A DNA stretch of 64,000 nt from Siphonodentalium dalli. Its lineage: Eukaryota; Mollusca; Scaphopoda; Gadilida; Siphonodentaliidae. Position 1 is the stretch's first letter. Each line of letters begins with the position of its first letter. The notes beneath the pieces are model-generated. The model saw only the letters and a program-made list of their open reading frames with translations, ran no database searches and had not been told where the DNA came from. Positions 23,593 through 34,130 of the stretch are shown here, in pieces. The translations under genes and the position numbers were made by a program. Where the stretch lies: assembly GCA_032622095.1 (NCBI GenBank), contig CP136067.1:122609030-122673029 (forward strand), written 5' to 3'.

Positions 23593-23709
23593 ATATTTCA
23601 GCAGGCAGATACAGAGAATAGCGGGATTATCGAGGAGAAAGAAGTGTTACGACTCATGAAGAAACTCAACATCAATGCAACGACTTCACGAATCCTTCAG
23701 AAACTCAAG
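23593..23709 (+). CDS. PLCL: PLC-like protein, EF-hand exon 1 of 3 in window
   Basis: Internal exon, 39 codons, phase 0 at both ends, donor AAG|GTAAGT at 23710. It reads IFQQAD, TENSGIIEEKE, VLRLMKKLN, INATTSRILQKLK. Residues 6-17 (D-T-E-N-S-G-I-I-E-E-K-E) form a near-canonical EF-hand loop with D at position 1, G at 6 and E at 12, followed by the F helix. This is the position of the first EF hand after the PH domain in phospholipase C proteins. Acceptor choice is uncertain: AG at 23591-23592 fits the family pattern IFxxAD best, but AGs at 23600-23601 and 23603-23604 would shorten it by 3 or 4 codons in the same frame. A CCTTAAC branch-point-like sequence lies at 23565-23571. The preceding exon is not found in the window. 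Assignment to PLCL rather than another PLC rests mainly on exons 2 and 3. Confidence 0.85.
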
Positions 23710-23794
23710 GTAAGTACATGTATCAGCATGCATTGTGTCAAAACACGTAACCAAACAGTAAGCCGATAAATAGCGTGTCTGTCATTTGCTGGTG

Positions 23795-23900
23795 CTGCAT
23801 TAATTATCCTGTGCCAGTGCATTCACTTATATAAGTCTCCAGTAGGGAGAGAGTGTACTGGCTTACAAGGTTAAGGTAAATATTGTTAGGCCAATGTTTT
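23795..23900. mobile_element. Family A fragment interrupted by an H-type element
   Basis: CTGTGCCAGTGCATTC, a shortened palindrome, GGTAAATATTGTTAGGCCAATG, then loss of the second palindrome where H-type sequence begins. Confidence 0.65.
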
Positions 23901-24112
23901 CTGTTGTGACGATCGGAAGTGAGCTGCAGGCTGTGCTGATCGATATAGGAGGTGCCCATCTAGAGGTCACCCCGAAGATCCATATGACGTTTGGTGATGA
24001 TCGGATGAGAGATGCGACCTGTAGGGTGTGCTAACGGAAATTGTTTACGGACTGATGATGGATGCCAGCCCATGGCAATAGCTCAAACTTGACTTTGTCA
24101 AGTTGAGCTAAA
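23897..24112 (-). mobile_element. H-type element, single-unit copy
   Basis: On the minus strand it reads TAGCTCAACTTGAC, then TTGAGCTATTGCCATGG, then a CATCCATCATCAGTCCG stretch and one unit resembling the 160-bp repeat of the 45-47 kb array (AATTTCCGTTAGCACACCC...). As with that array, it sits inside a family A palindrome. Confidence 0.6.
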
Positions 24113-24190
24113 AATCGTATTAAAATGTCCAATTTATTTCAATATGGTGGTGTCTGAGAGTCAAATAATGTTTCTTATTTGGCATAAATC

Positions 24191-24630
24191 CAAGCCTGCA
24201 AATAGCGTGTCTGTCATTTGCAGAATGAGGTCCCCAGAGGGTGAAGTTAGTGACGCTATCCCGCACAACAGTCTAGCATCACCAAATTCACCCTCTGGTA
24301 ACCTCATTCTGCTTAGACCTCAACTGCTATGGGAGACCTAGGATCATATTGAAGTTCCCTAGTTGGAATTGATAATGTTGACCCATTAGTCACCTCGGTT
24401 ATACATTTTATCTTCTGCAAGTTAGGGGAACTTCCAAGAGGTGAAAAAGTAACTAAAAACAATGTTAATTTGAGACTATAGATACTTCCCAGAAGATGAG
24501 GCCTTAAAGCAGAATGAGGTTTCCAGAGGGCGAATTTGGTGATGCTAGCCCATTGTGTGGGATAGCATCACTAAATTCACCCCCTGGGGACATCATTCTG
24601 TAAATGACAGACACACTATTTGCAGACTTG
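24191..24630. mobile_element. Family C long form (AAATAG subtype)
   Basis: CAAGCCTGCAAATAGCGTG to CACTATTTGCAGACTTG, 440 bp, with two hairpins and a unique middle containing GTCACCTCGGTTATAC. The flanking octamers do not match. Confidence 0.78.
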
Positions 24631-24747
24631 CCAAACAGTTAATATGCACCCACAACTCTGGAACTCGCTGAAACTACTGATCTGGACGCTAAATATTTGT
24701 GTTTATGGCGACGTTATTATTCAAGTGCGCAAAGATTCCTATTCATT

Positions 24748-24768
24748 GGGGGGGGGGGGGGGGGGGGG
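24748..24768. repeat. Poly-G run (G21)
   Basis: An uninterrupted 21-base G run. One of seven G or C runs of 15-24 bases in the window. Confidence 0.9.
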
Positions 24769-24880
24769 TAATAATAATGTTGAGATAATAAGTTTAACAA
24801 ACAACCTATGTTCGTTCATCTTATTATCGGAACATTTCCTAAAGGGACTCTTCAATGATTATTTTATAGTAAAGATTGGG

Positions 24881-25151
24881 TTAACTCTTTCATGGCGGGA
24901 GCTGTTCCCATACAAAATTAAAGATCCTGTGCCAGTGAATTCTCTTATATATTTATATATGTGAGTCTCCCCTAGGGAGCCTTGCAAATATAAGAGAATG
25001 CATGGCATACAAGGTCAAGGTAAATATAGTTAGGCCAATGTATTCTTTTGTATATGCAAAAGCTCCCTATGGGAGACTCGCATATATAAGAGAATGCATT
25101 GGCACAGGGTTTTCGCAAAATTCCAGGAAGCTCCAGTCACGGAAGGGCTAA
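24881..25151. mobile_element. Family A element
   Basis: Starts TTAACTCTTTCATGGCGGG and ends TCACGGAAGGGCTAA. Two palindromes. The left flank (AATGTTGAGATAATAAGTTT...) recurs before the next family A copy at 25287. Confidence 0.78.
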
Positions 25152-25286
25152 GGCGACATCATAATTCAAGTGCAGGAAAATTTCTAAAAATGTTGAGATA
25201 ATAAGTTTAAAAAATAGCCTATCATCTTATTATCTGAACAATTCCTAAGGGAACTACTCATCAATGAGTATATAGGAAAGAAAGGG

Positions 25287-25554
25287 TTAACCCTTTTATG
25301 ACGGAAGCTACGCTCATGCAGAATTGAAGATCCTGTGCCGGTGAATTCTCTTATATATGTGAGTCTCCCATAAGAGAATGCACTGACATTCAAGGTCAAG
25401 GTAAATATTGTTAAGCCAATGAATTTGCTTTTATATGCGAGGCTTCCTATGGGAGACTCACATATATACTATAATATAGTAAGTATAGTAAGTAAATGCA
25501 TTGGCACTGGGTTTTCACAAAAATTTCAGGAAGCTCGAGTCACGGAAGGGTTAA
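25287..25554. mobile_element. Family A element with flank duplicated from 24.8 kb
   Basis: TTAA at both ends (25287-25290, 25551-25554). The first palindrome has lost its right centre. The 95-bp left flank (25190-25286) is a diverged copy of 24775-24880, both related to family J. Confidence 0.8.
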
Positions 25555-25752
25555 AGGCTAAATAGGCCTCTAAAGCTGTCTAATCACGGCCAGGCAGCGA
25601 TACCTGTCATGATAATTAAGACAGAGCTCATTTTCATCACAACTCAATCTGTGATCGATTCACACAAATTTCATGGAGGATTCCATGCAGAAGAGATTTG
25701 CAGAGACATGCCATAAATCAATCGCGCTGCCCACTTCCTTAACTCTGACTCT

Positions 25753-26152
25753 CAATCCTGAGTTTAGTGTGATTGTCATTTGCAGAATGAGGTCCCCAGA
25801 GGGTGAATTTAGTGATGCTAGCCCACTATGCGGAATAGCATCACTAAATTCACCCTCTGGGGACCTCATTCTGCTTAGGCCTCGTCTTCTCCGGAAAGTT
25901 TCTTTATTATCAACTTTCTACAGAAACTTCTTCACAGATTCTATTTCTTTTTTAGTTTAGTTTCTATATCCCCAAATTGGCAGACGACACATTGCATAAT
26001 CAAGGTTCCCCATGAGGCTATAGCAGATGAGGCCATGCAGAATGAGGTCCCCAGAGGATGAATTTGGTGATGCTAGATGCGGCATAACGTCACTAAATTT
26101 ACCCTCTGGGGACCTCATTCTGCAAATGACAGGCACACTAAACTCATACTTG
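25753..26152. mobile_element. Family C long form
   Basis: CAATCCTGAGTTTAGTG to CACTAAACTCATACTTG, 400 bp. The first hairpin is complete. The second has lost part of its loop. Confidence 0.78.
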
Positions 26153-26391
26153 ACTCTTACATGACTAGAGCTTCCTGAAGTTTTGCAAAAACCCTGTGCA
26201 GACGACACATTGTATAATCGAGGTTCCCAATGGGTGTACATCACAATATTCACCATTTGGGAACTTCAATCTGAGGTCTATGTCTCCCATAGCAGATGAG
26301 GCCATGCAGAATGAGGTCCCCAGAGGGTGAATTTGGTGATGGTAGCATCACTAAATTCACCCTCTGGGGACCTCAATCTGCAAATGGCAGG
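26153..26391. mobile_element. Family A fragment joined to a family C right half
   Basis: 26153-26198 is a family A end (CATGACTAGAGCTTCCTGAAG...CCCTGTGC). From 26199 it continues as the right half of a family C long form, ending CAAATGGCAGGTGC. A recombination scar. Confidence 0.65.
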
Positions 26392-26463
26392 TGCAGTCTT
26401 GCTCACTCTGGCTCTTTGCAGGATTACTCTTTAGTGCCAGCCTTAAAAGTAACACCAATTAAA

Positions 26464-26973
26464 CAGGTCAGACACATCCTCAATTCCACTATTATAGTGG
26501 TATACATGTATGACCATAACATATTCATGTTTCCTTTATTTGCGTCGGGAATAGAAGAGGGCGCATACCATTGCACAGTCAAATTTCATTCTTAACAATA
26601 TCGCAGTGAATGAACAGTATTGCGATAAAATTTGTTGTGCAATCTTTTGCGTCAGCTTTGTTATTCAATAATATTGCTAATGATGCCTTTCTAAATGACA
26701 ATAACAGGATGACTTAATCGCTCCTTCCTAACAAAATTTAAACTTATCTGAATGCTAATTGAGTTGCTTATCGTGTGCCGTCATGATTAATCATTATCCT
26801 GGACAAAATGTATGTATGATACCGAATTAGTGTGACACTGATTTTGAATAATTTGTGTGAAATATGATTTTGGATTATTCCCCTTTATTAAATTTACAAA
26901 ACGGCAATGGTCATATACCACTATGATAGTGGAATACCACTATAATGGTGGAATTCAGGATGCGCCTGACCTG
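26464..26973. mobile_element. 510-bp inverted-repeat element with TTAAA flanks
   Basis: Left CAGGTCAGACACATCC and right GGATGCGCCTGACCTG begin about 50-bp inverted arms that include TTCCACTATTATAGTGG. TTAAA flanks both sides (26459-26463, 26974-26978), a 5-bp or TTAA-type duplication. The middle has no long frame with a domain. Confidence 0.7.
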
Positions 26974-27177
26974 TTAAATAACTATTCTACTACCGTCACA
27001 GCGACCAGACTAGAGGTCGACCAAAAATGTGCCACTTCTCCCTATTTTTGTCCTAAGGAGGGACTTCTCTCTCGTATTCCAGTATATATATTTCAAGACA
27101 TCATATTTGAAGGGTACTCACTGGTATTATAAATGGGCTCTTTTATTGCATAATACATAATCACTAACAAGCCTTGA

Positions 27178-27421
27178 AATAGTGTGTCTGTCATTTGCAG
27201 AATGAGGTCCCCAGAGGGTGAATTTAGTGATGCTACCCCGCATAGCGGGCTAGCATCACCAAATTCACCCTCTGGGGACCTCATTCTGCTTACACCTCAG
27301 CAGAATGAGGTTCCCAGAGGGTGAATTTGGTGATGCTAGCCCGCTATGCGGGGTAGCATCACTAAACTCACCCTCTGGGGACCTCATTCTGCAAATGACA
27401 GACACACTATTTCAAGGCTTG
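27178..27421. mobile_element. Family C element with near-perfect 8-bp duplication
   Basis: CAAGCCTTGAAATAGTGTG to CACTATTTCAAGGCTTG, 244 bp, two hairpins around a TTACACCTCAG spacer. Flanks ATCACTAA / ATCACAAA match at 7 of 8 positions. Confidence 0.85.
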
Positions 27422-27469
27422 ATCACAAAGATGATGTTAGATAGTAAGTTGAATTTCAGCATTTATGGC

Positions 27470-27750
27470 TTCTCCCTGATAACAGTCCATTTCTCCCTGA
27501 TAACACTCCATTTCTCCCTGATAACAGTCCATTTCTCCCTGATAATACTCCATTTCTCCCTGATAACAGTCCATTTCTCCCTGATAACACTCCATTTCTC
27601 CCTGATAACAGTCCATTTCTCCCTGATAACACTCCATTTCTCCCTGATAACACTCCATTTCTCCCTGATAACACTCCATTTCTCCCTGATAACAGTCCAT
27701 TTCTCCCTGATAACAGTCCATTTCTCCCTGATAATGTATCAGGGAGAAGT
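27470..27750. repeat. 21-bp minisatellite, about 13 units
   Basis: Unit TTTCTCCCTGATAACANTCC plus A, alternating mostly AGTCC and ACTCC variants. 21 is a multiple of 3, so both strands stay open as 7-residue repeats, but no start context or splice sites support translation. The array ends in TCCCTGATAATGTATCAGGGA, an inverted repeat. A single related unit is at about 12815-12840. Confidence 0.93.
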
Positions 27751-27756
27751 GACTTC

Positions 27757-28287
27757 TGCCAACTTGATTTCTCAAGATTGGTTCCTGACTCTTTAAGTAT
27801 AAAAGCTCTCTCTTACTGCTAGAATCAGGGGCACGTCACAATATGTTTGAAAATGGCAGCAAGATATCATGCTTGACAATTTCGACATTATTTTCAAAAT
27901 TTTCCAAAGATAATAGAATGCAATTAGACTAATGATCTGTCCCTACAACTCATCTTCGATACTGCTAAAAAACGGGTATCGAACAATTTGATTTTTGCAT
28001 TGAAATTTCCCAACCTCGAAAAATGGTGACTGATGTCATTTGAACACTTATGTCATCTCAACCAGTCATACTTATTTGGCGGCGTGATTCATAGTGAGTT
28101 AGCAAAACTAAACTAACTAAACTAAAACATAATTAATCGGGACAATCCATTTAGTTTAGAGAGGGTTAAACATTTACTCCTGAGCGATACCAGTATCTGT
28201 CTCCATAAAAAGTATTGTAGTCGTCTAATGTCAGATGCGTAGTGTTGTTATGAAATGAGAAGTACGTCATGCTTCCGTTTTATTTTG
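27757..28287. other. No recognisable gene
   Basis: Low-complexity ACTAAACTAAACTAACT stretch near 28105-28130 followed by TTTAGAGAGGGTTAA, a family J right end. Otherwise nothing recognised. Confidence 0.45.
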
Positions 28288-28362
28288 AGGGCCCCCGGTG
28301 ACTCAGTTGGTAAGCTACATGGTGCATTAGCAGGCCATTATATTCCCCCAGGGTTCATACGC
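28288..28362 (+). repeat. tRNA-like sequence, possible SINE head
   Basis: GTGACTCAGTTGGTAAGC resembles an A box of an internal RNA polymerase III promoter, and GGTTCATACGC about 45 bp later resembles a B box. I cannot build a convincing cloverleaf. It is more likely a tRNA-derived SINE 5' part than a functional tRNA. Confidence 0.35.
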
Positions 28363-28401
28363 AAAACGAAAAGTGATTACGACCTACTCCTTTGAAAGTG
28401 C

Positions 28402-28667
28402 TTAACCCTTTGAGTGCCAGGGGCCGATCTCATCGGCCCTAAACCTACAAAATAAGTCTGTTAAAGAATATTAGAATAAATTATTAAAATTGTAAAAAAT
28501 TGTAAAAAATTGTAAAAAATTGTAAAAAAAAATAAATAAATTGTTAGGCCAATGCATTCTCTTATATATGCGAGGCGACCTATGGTCGACTCGCATATAT
28601 AAGAGAATGCATTGGCACAGGGTATATGGGTTGATACAAAAATCAGACCTGGCACTCAAAGGGTTAA
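28402..28667. mobile_element. A-class element (GAGTGCC ends), complete
   Basis: TTAA at both ends (28402-28405, 28664-28667), ends identical to 1105-1359. The AATTGTAAAA word is repeated four times where the other copy has two. Confidence 0.87.
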
Positions 28668-28808
28668 ATTCCACATAAAATGGTTCGCATGGGTCAATTT
28701 ATTGGAAATCTCAAGCAAAAAAGTATGAGTGGATAAGAGCTGTGAAAGGAAATAAGTATAAAGAAGACTGTTCACTCTATATATGCAAGAAGGAGATAAA
28801 TGTGTGTT

Positions 28809-29310
28809 CTGGAGTTTATTTCACCATTTTGAACACTGTAAACTTTTTAAAGACCAAGAGTTATATGTTTATTATAGCTTACAACAAGAGTAGGAACTCA
28901 GTCAAACTACAGTAATGCTCTAAATTATCGACTCCTTAACCACAGCAGAATTATGGGTAATTTTTCAGCATTTAGTCGGAAATATGGCTTGTTGCCATTC
29001 ATCGGAAAGCTCTCACTGAGAGCTTCCCGATGAATGGCAACAAGCCATATTCCCGACTAAATGCTGAAAAATTACCCATAATTCTGCTGTGGTTAATGAG
29101 TTGATTATTTAGGGCATTACTGTAATTACATCGAGTGCACAGGGTTCAGTGATTCATATTAGGGACACACTGATGACGTGAGTTCTGGAGTTCATTTCAC
29201 CATTTTGAACACTGTAAACTTTTTACAGACTTCGAGTTATATGTTTATTATAGCTAATTACATCGAGTGCACAGGGTTCAGTGATTCATATTAGGGACAG
29301 ACTGATGTCC
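28809..29310. repeat. Local duplication around a family B insertion
   Basis: TTTCACCATTTTGAACACTG and following about 70 bp occur at 28825 and 29197. GTGCACAGGGTTCAGTGATT with about 55 bp of context occurs at 29135 and 29266. Confidence 0.75.
28910..29122. mobile_element. Family B foldback, complete
   Basis: TA-flanked, 213 bp. The arms share a matched variant (AGCATTTAGTCGG / CCGACTAAATGCT instead of AGGATTT / AAATCCT), so both arms changed together. Confidence 0.9.
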
Positions 29311-29535
29311 ATGGAGGAGATATATCACCTTATAATTCTATTTGTTCCTTCCCTTATTTGATTTAGAAATCTAATTGTGACAGGATGACCATTGCAGATT
29401 AGACTAAAGTGTCTATAGATTAATTGCACAATAAAGGGATCTTATTTAGGGACGTGGCTAGAAGATCATCATTGGGGGCAGGGGTCCACATTGGAATTTC
29501 TAACTCCACCCTCCTCCACCCACACTTATAGATAT

Positions 29536-29778
29536 TAGTCTTTCCATGACTGGAGCTTTCTGAAATTTTTCGAAAACCCTGCACCGATTCATTCTCTTAT
29601 ATATGCAAGTCTCCCACAGGGAGCCTAGCATATATAAGAGAATGGATTGGCCTAACAATATTTACCTTGACTGTGTAAGCCAGTGCTTTTTTCTCTTATA
29701 TATATGTGATGCTCCCTATGGGAGACTCGCATATATAAGAGAATGCATTGGCACAGGACCTTTAAAAAAAAAATCATG
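29536..29778. mobile_element. Family A element, right end lost
   Basis: CCATGACTGGAGCTTTC, two palindromes, then GCACAGGACCTTTAA running into poly-A with no terminal repeat. The second palindrome has an enlarged TATATATATG stem. Confidence 0.7.
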
Positions 29779-31385
29779 TCTGTCTAGCAGGGAATTCGCC
29801 TTTAAATCTTGTGTTTTTGTAACTAGTGTCAGATCCACATAAAAAAATACTGTCATATTTTAGACCACACCAAAAAATTTAAACTTTACTACAAAGGGTT
29901 AATTCCTGTGCCAATGGCTATTTTACCTATGGGAAATCATAGGGAAGAGGTGTGATGATTTTTTTATGCAAAAAGCACACTAGGCTATTGACCCATCAGG
30001 CCCCAGTGTCTATATTCCTCCCGCATCTGCTAGACGTCACTCTGAACCCTATTTACACCAGTGTAACCAACAGTCTGATATGATTATATATTATAAGCAT
30101 GGCAATACACATGCCCGACGTACATCCCGTGTAATATGAAGTTATTGGTTCAATCGCGTTGACACGAAATAGATTCAGTGACAGCTTTAAACAGCTGACC
30201 CCATTACAGTGTAGCTTCCTGTTGAGAACGTGACATGTGACATCACATGCTATGTCAATAATTTGAAGCACACACTGAATTAATTAGTGAAGTCGTGATC
30301 AGAACTGTCTTCAATAACGACCAACGTGAGGAGGGGCATAATTAGCTTTTTCGTCTGTACAGCGTATGCTATGAAATACGCTTAACTCCACGTTGAACTT
30401 GGAGGCGGTCTCGAAAAACAAATTGAGTTGGCAGAACCAATCTCTACCAGAGCGCACGTGTCAGTCATACTTCCTTACTGAGTCATCAAGGGAGGTAAAC
30501 CCTGCATCGAGTTTGAGGCGGAACTATAAAAGCTTCCCAGTTGTTAAAAGGCAAGAGGTGTGACCAATGGGAACTTGGGGAAATCTCAGACAAATATGAC
30601 AGCAATTATTATCCATCAATCTAAATTTAGTTAATAATCATTGCCATTCCATACATTGTCGCAACTTACAAGTATTCAACCAAGACTTTTACACCGCGTG
30701 CAAGTGTTCCACACACAGTCATAACGTTACTCTGAGTCGGCACCTATGATCTCTTTGTCAAAACAACTACCGATATACATCAAAGGCAGCGCACAACTGA
30801 CGTCCGTGGAAATACTTTCGCGACAGTGATATATATTTCTTTGGTGTATTTGGCTTTGAAACTATACCGGGATAGGAGTGCAATGAGTGTATATAGGTCC
30901 ATTATGGGAGCAAACGCACAGTATATATAAACATCGGAATCGGAAATCGGCTGATTGTGCCTCCAGTTATCGGAAATCGGTCCGATGGGCTTTTTCATTA
31001 TCGGAACATCACTAAAATTAGACTAAAATTTCCAACTCCAAGAAATTCCATTCTCACACACCCCCCCCCCCCCCCCCCCCCCCCTCCAAGGGTTAGAAAT
31101 TTCCAACCTAACGTCTGCCTGTGGGGTTTGGAAATTTCCATCTTATTACCATTTCAGTCCACAAATTTGAACCAACATGTAAGCAGCAAAATATTGGATT
31201 TTTAGTCTTAAAAAGAAAAAATAATTTCACACTAAAATTAATACTACTTGGAATATCAAACAGTCCAAATAAATTCAACCTACTTTTGGTCAGAAATTTC
31301 CTACTATTGAAAATTTTGGTCCAAGTTGGAGACACAAAACATAAAATGTATACTTTTATAACTGATGGGAGAATCCATTTAGATA
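29779..31385. other. No gene recognised; C24 run
   Basis: A CGGAAATCGG motif recurs near 30935-30980. C24 at 31061-31084 is followed by a T-rich segment ending in ATGGGAGAATCCATTTAG (family J-like) at 31362-31385. Open stretches show no domain. Confidence 0.45.
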
Positions 31386-31963
31386 GATAACCCTTCCATG
31401 ACTGGAGCTTCCTGAAATTTTGCGAAAACCATGTGTCAATGCATTCTCAATGCATTATATATGTGAGTCTCCAATAGGGAGCCTTGCATATATAAGAGAA
31501 TGCTGCCTAACAATATTTACGTTGATCTTGTAAGCCAGTGCATTATCTTATACATGTATATGTGAGACTCCCTATGGGAGACTCGCATACAGTAATGCTC
31601 TAAGTAATCGACTCCCTAACCACAGCAGAATTATGGGTAATTTTTCAGGATTTAGTCAGAAATATGGCTTGTTGCCATTCATCGGAAAGCTCTCGCCCAG
31701 ATCTTTCCGATGAATGGCAACAAGCCATATTTCCGACTAAATCCTGAAAAATTACCCATAATTCTGCTGTGGTTAGAGAGTCGATTACTTAGAGCATTAC
31801 TGTCTATAAGAGAATGCACTGGAACAGGATCTTTAACCCTTTCATGATGGGAGCTGCACTGGTGCAGCATTAAAGATCCTATGGGAGACTCGCATATGTA
31901 AGAGAATGCCTTGGCACAGGGTTTTCGCCAAAATTTCAGGAAGCTCCAGTCATGGATCGGTCA
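31386..31963. mobile_element. Two family A elements, the first split by family B
   Basis: The first (31386-31845) has its second palindrome interrupted by the family B copy at 31590-31802. The second (31842-31963) starts TTAACCCTTTCATGATGGG and has lost the first palindrome by internal deletion. Confidence 0.75.
31590..31802. mobile_element. Family B foldback nested in a family A palindrome
   Basis: Left TA is intact; the right flank reads TCTATAAGAG, so the right TA is altered. Arms about 100 bp, loop CGCCCAGAT. Confidence 0.87.
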
Positions 31964-32119
31964 ATCAAAGCCTACAGCTCACAGTTGTAAGACGGTGTAG
32001 AGTATTCAATGACATTGGGTTGAACTGATGAAAATGGGCTCTATCTTAATTATCATGACAGGTATCGCTGCCTAGCCGTGATTAGACAGCTTTAGAGGCC
32101 TGTTAAGGCTTTATTAAAC

Positions 32120-32406
32120 ATTGACTGGAGCTTCCTGAAATGTTGCGAAAACCCTGTGCCAATGCATTCTCTTTCTATACTCTAGTATATATGTGAGTCT
32201 TCCATAGGGAGCCTCACATATATAAGAGAATACATTTGCCTAACAATATTTACATTGACCTTGTATGCCAGTGCATTCTCTTTTTATGCAAGACTTCCAC
32301 ATATATAATAGAATATATTGGCACTGGGTTTTTGCAAAATTTTAGGAAGCTCCAGTCATGAGAGGGTTAATGCTGCACCAGCGCAACTCCCGTCATGAAA
32401 GGGTTA
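32120..32406. mobile_element. Family A element with doubled right end
   Basis: GACTGGAGCTTCCTGAAATG, two palindromes, GAGGGTTAA at 32363-32371, then a second right end CTGCACCAGCGCAACTCC...GAAAGGGTTAA. Adjacent elements probably recombined. Confidence 0.72.
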
Positions 32407-32610
32407 ATAGAAATCATACTAGCTCCTCAATTGTTGGACGGCCGCCATGCAGCTTGGTTTGTACCCAGTAGTCATTGTTCTCTCAATTGTAGGTGCAAAC
32501 GTCCTTCCTCACCAAGTACACAGAATGTAATCAGCATCTTATTAGCCCCCTCTGTTCTTAATTTCAAATGCAGTGGGTTTATTTAACTTCAATATGCATC
32601 TCATCACATA

Positions 32611-33055
32611 TAAGCCTGCAAATAGTGTGTCTGTCATTTGCAGAATGAGGTCTGCAGAGGGTGAATTTAGTGATGATATCCCTTTGAGTGGGCTAGCATT
32701 ACCAAATTCACCCTCTGGGAACCTCATTATGCTTAGGACTCATCTTCTGGGAAGTTTCAATAGTCCCAAATTAACATTGTTTTTAGTTGCTATTTCCCTT
32801 CTGTTCAGTTTCTATATCCCCTAATTTGCAGAAGATAAAATGCATAATCGAGGTGACCAATGGGTGAACATCGCCAACTTCAGCTGGGGAAATTCAATCT
32901 GATCCTAGGTCTCCCATAACAGTTGAGGCCAAAGCAGAATGAGGTCCCCAGAGGGTGAATTTGGTGATGCTAGCCCACAAAGCAGGATAGAATCACTAAA
33001 TTCACCCTTTGGGGACCTCATTCTGCAATTGACAGACATACTTTTTGTAGGCTTG
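32611..33055. mobile_element. Family C long form inside a 40-bp direct repeat
   Basis: AAGCCTGCAAATAGTGTG to the right end GTAGGCTTG, with two hairpins. The 40 bp on each side (32571-32610, 33059-33098) are diverged direct copies around AACTTCAATATGCA, longer than a target duplication. Confidence 0.75.
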
Positions 33056-33429
33056 GATGCAGCAGGGTTATTAAACTTCAATATGCACCTCGTCATGTCT
33101 GGTCAATCTGCTGCACCATGCGCTGCATCATAAAATGTGTTTCTGTCATTGTAATGAGATTTCACTCTGATAAAGGAGGCTGGAACACGTCCGACCACAT
33201 CTAGATATCAATCATTCAAGACGATCGTAGCTCCCTGCACCACGTAAAAAATGAATGTAATAATGAGCTCTGACGCGGAAGCCAATATTTCCCTGACACT
33301 CAATTTGAATTTTCCTTTCGTAATTTTGCTGCATTTGGGAAAATCTTTTATTTCTACTGTAATGAAATACAACACGCCTCCGAATCAGGAAGTTTTTATC
33401 AAATTAATCAAGACTGACTGCTATTAAAT

Positions 33430-34125
33430 TACATTACCATACCCAAAGTATCACAACTAACATGGTTATTACAACAACATGAAGTACTTTTCGTAAAACT
33501 TTTACTCTTTTTAAGAGGGAGGTAACATTTTGATGGGGAATTCAGTGTTAATTTTCGGGGAAACTTTACTAAAGTGTAGGTGACCATATCATATCTTATT
33601 GGAAATGTTGAATGCTTATCCAGTGACAATGCAGAGTAGAATTTTGATTTTCAACCCAGTTTGGATATTATTAGGAAGTACAGTAATGCTCTAAGTAATC
33701 GACTTCTTAACCACAGCAGAATTATGGGTAACTTTGCAGGATTTAGTCGGAAATATGGCTTGTTGCCATTCATTGGAAAGCTCTCCCCGAGAGCTTACCG
33801 ATGAATGGCAACAAGCCATATTTCCAACTAAATCCTGAAAAGTTACCCATAATTCTGCTGTGGTTATATAAGAAGTCGATTACCTAGAGCATTACTGTAG
33901 GTCAACAGTACATGTATTGTTTACATATATTTCCATCAAAATTCAAATGTCACAAAATAAAATAAAAAATCCACTTCGCATTGTCACTAAACATATGTTC
34001 ACACTTTCCAACAAGACACGAAGCGGTATTCTGTGCTTTGTAAGTATTGAGTAATCTTTTTCCGAAAATTAACACTGAATTCTCAATTCAAATGTTACCA
34101 CTTTACATCCCTCTTAATTACAGCT
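33430..34125. repeat. Foldback element hosting a family B copy
   Basis: Arms near 33505-33620 and 34015-34125 pair (GAATTCAGTGTTAATTTTCG with AAAATTAACACTGAATTC; AAGAGGGAGGTAACATTT with AAATGTTACCACTTTAC...CTCTT). A family B element lies in the middle. Confidence 0.65.
33681..33897. mobile_element. Family B foldback, complete
   Basis: TA-flanked, 217 bp. The right arm has a small TATATAAG insertion within the GGTTA...AGTCG block. Confidence 0.88.
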
Positions 34126-34130
34126 GTGCC

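Noticed and set aside
27305-27796. 163-codon frame with FSLITVH repeats and its antisense frame with YQGEMDC repeats
   Set aside because: Both are translations of the 21-bp minisatellite, open only because 21 is divisible by 3. The 5' part is a family C transposon.
30957-31205. 82-codon frame with a proline run
   Set aside because: The proline run is the C24 homopolymer; nothing else supports coding.
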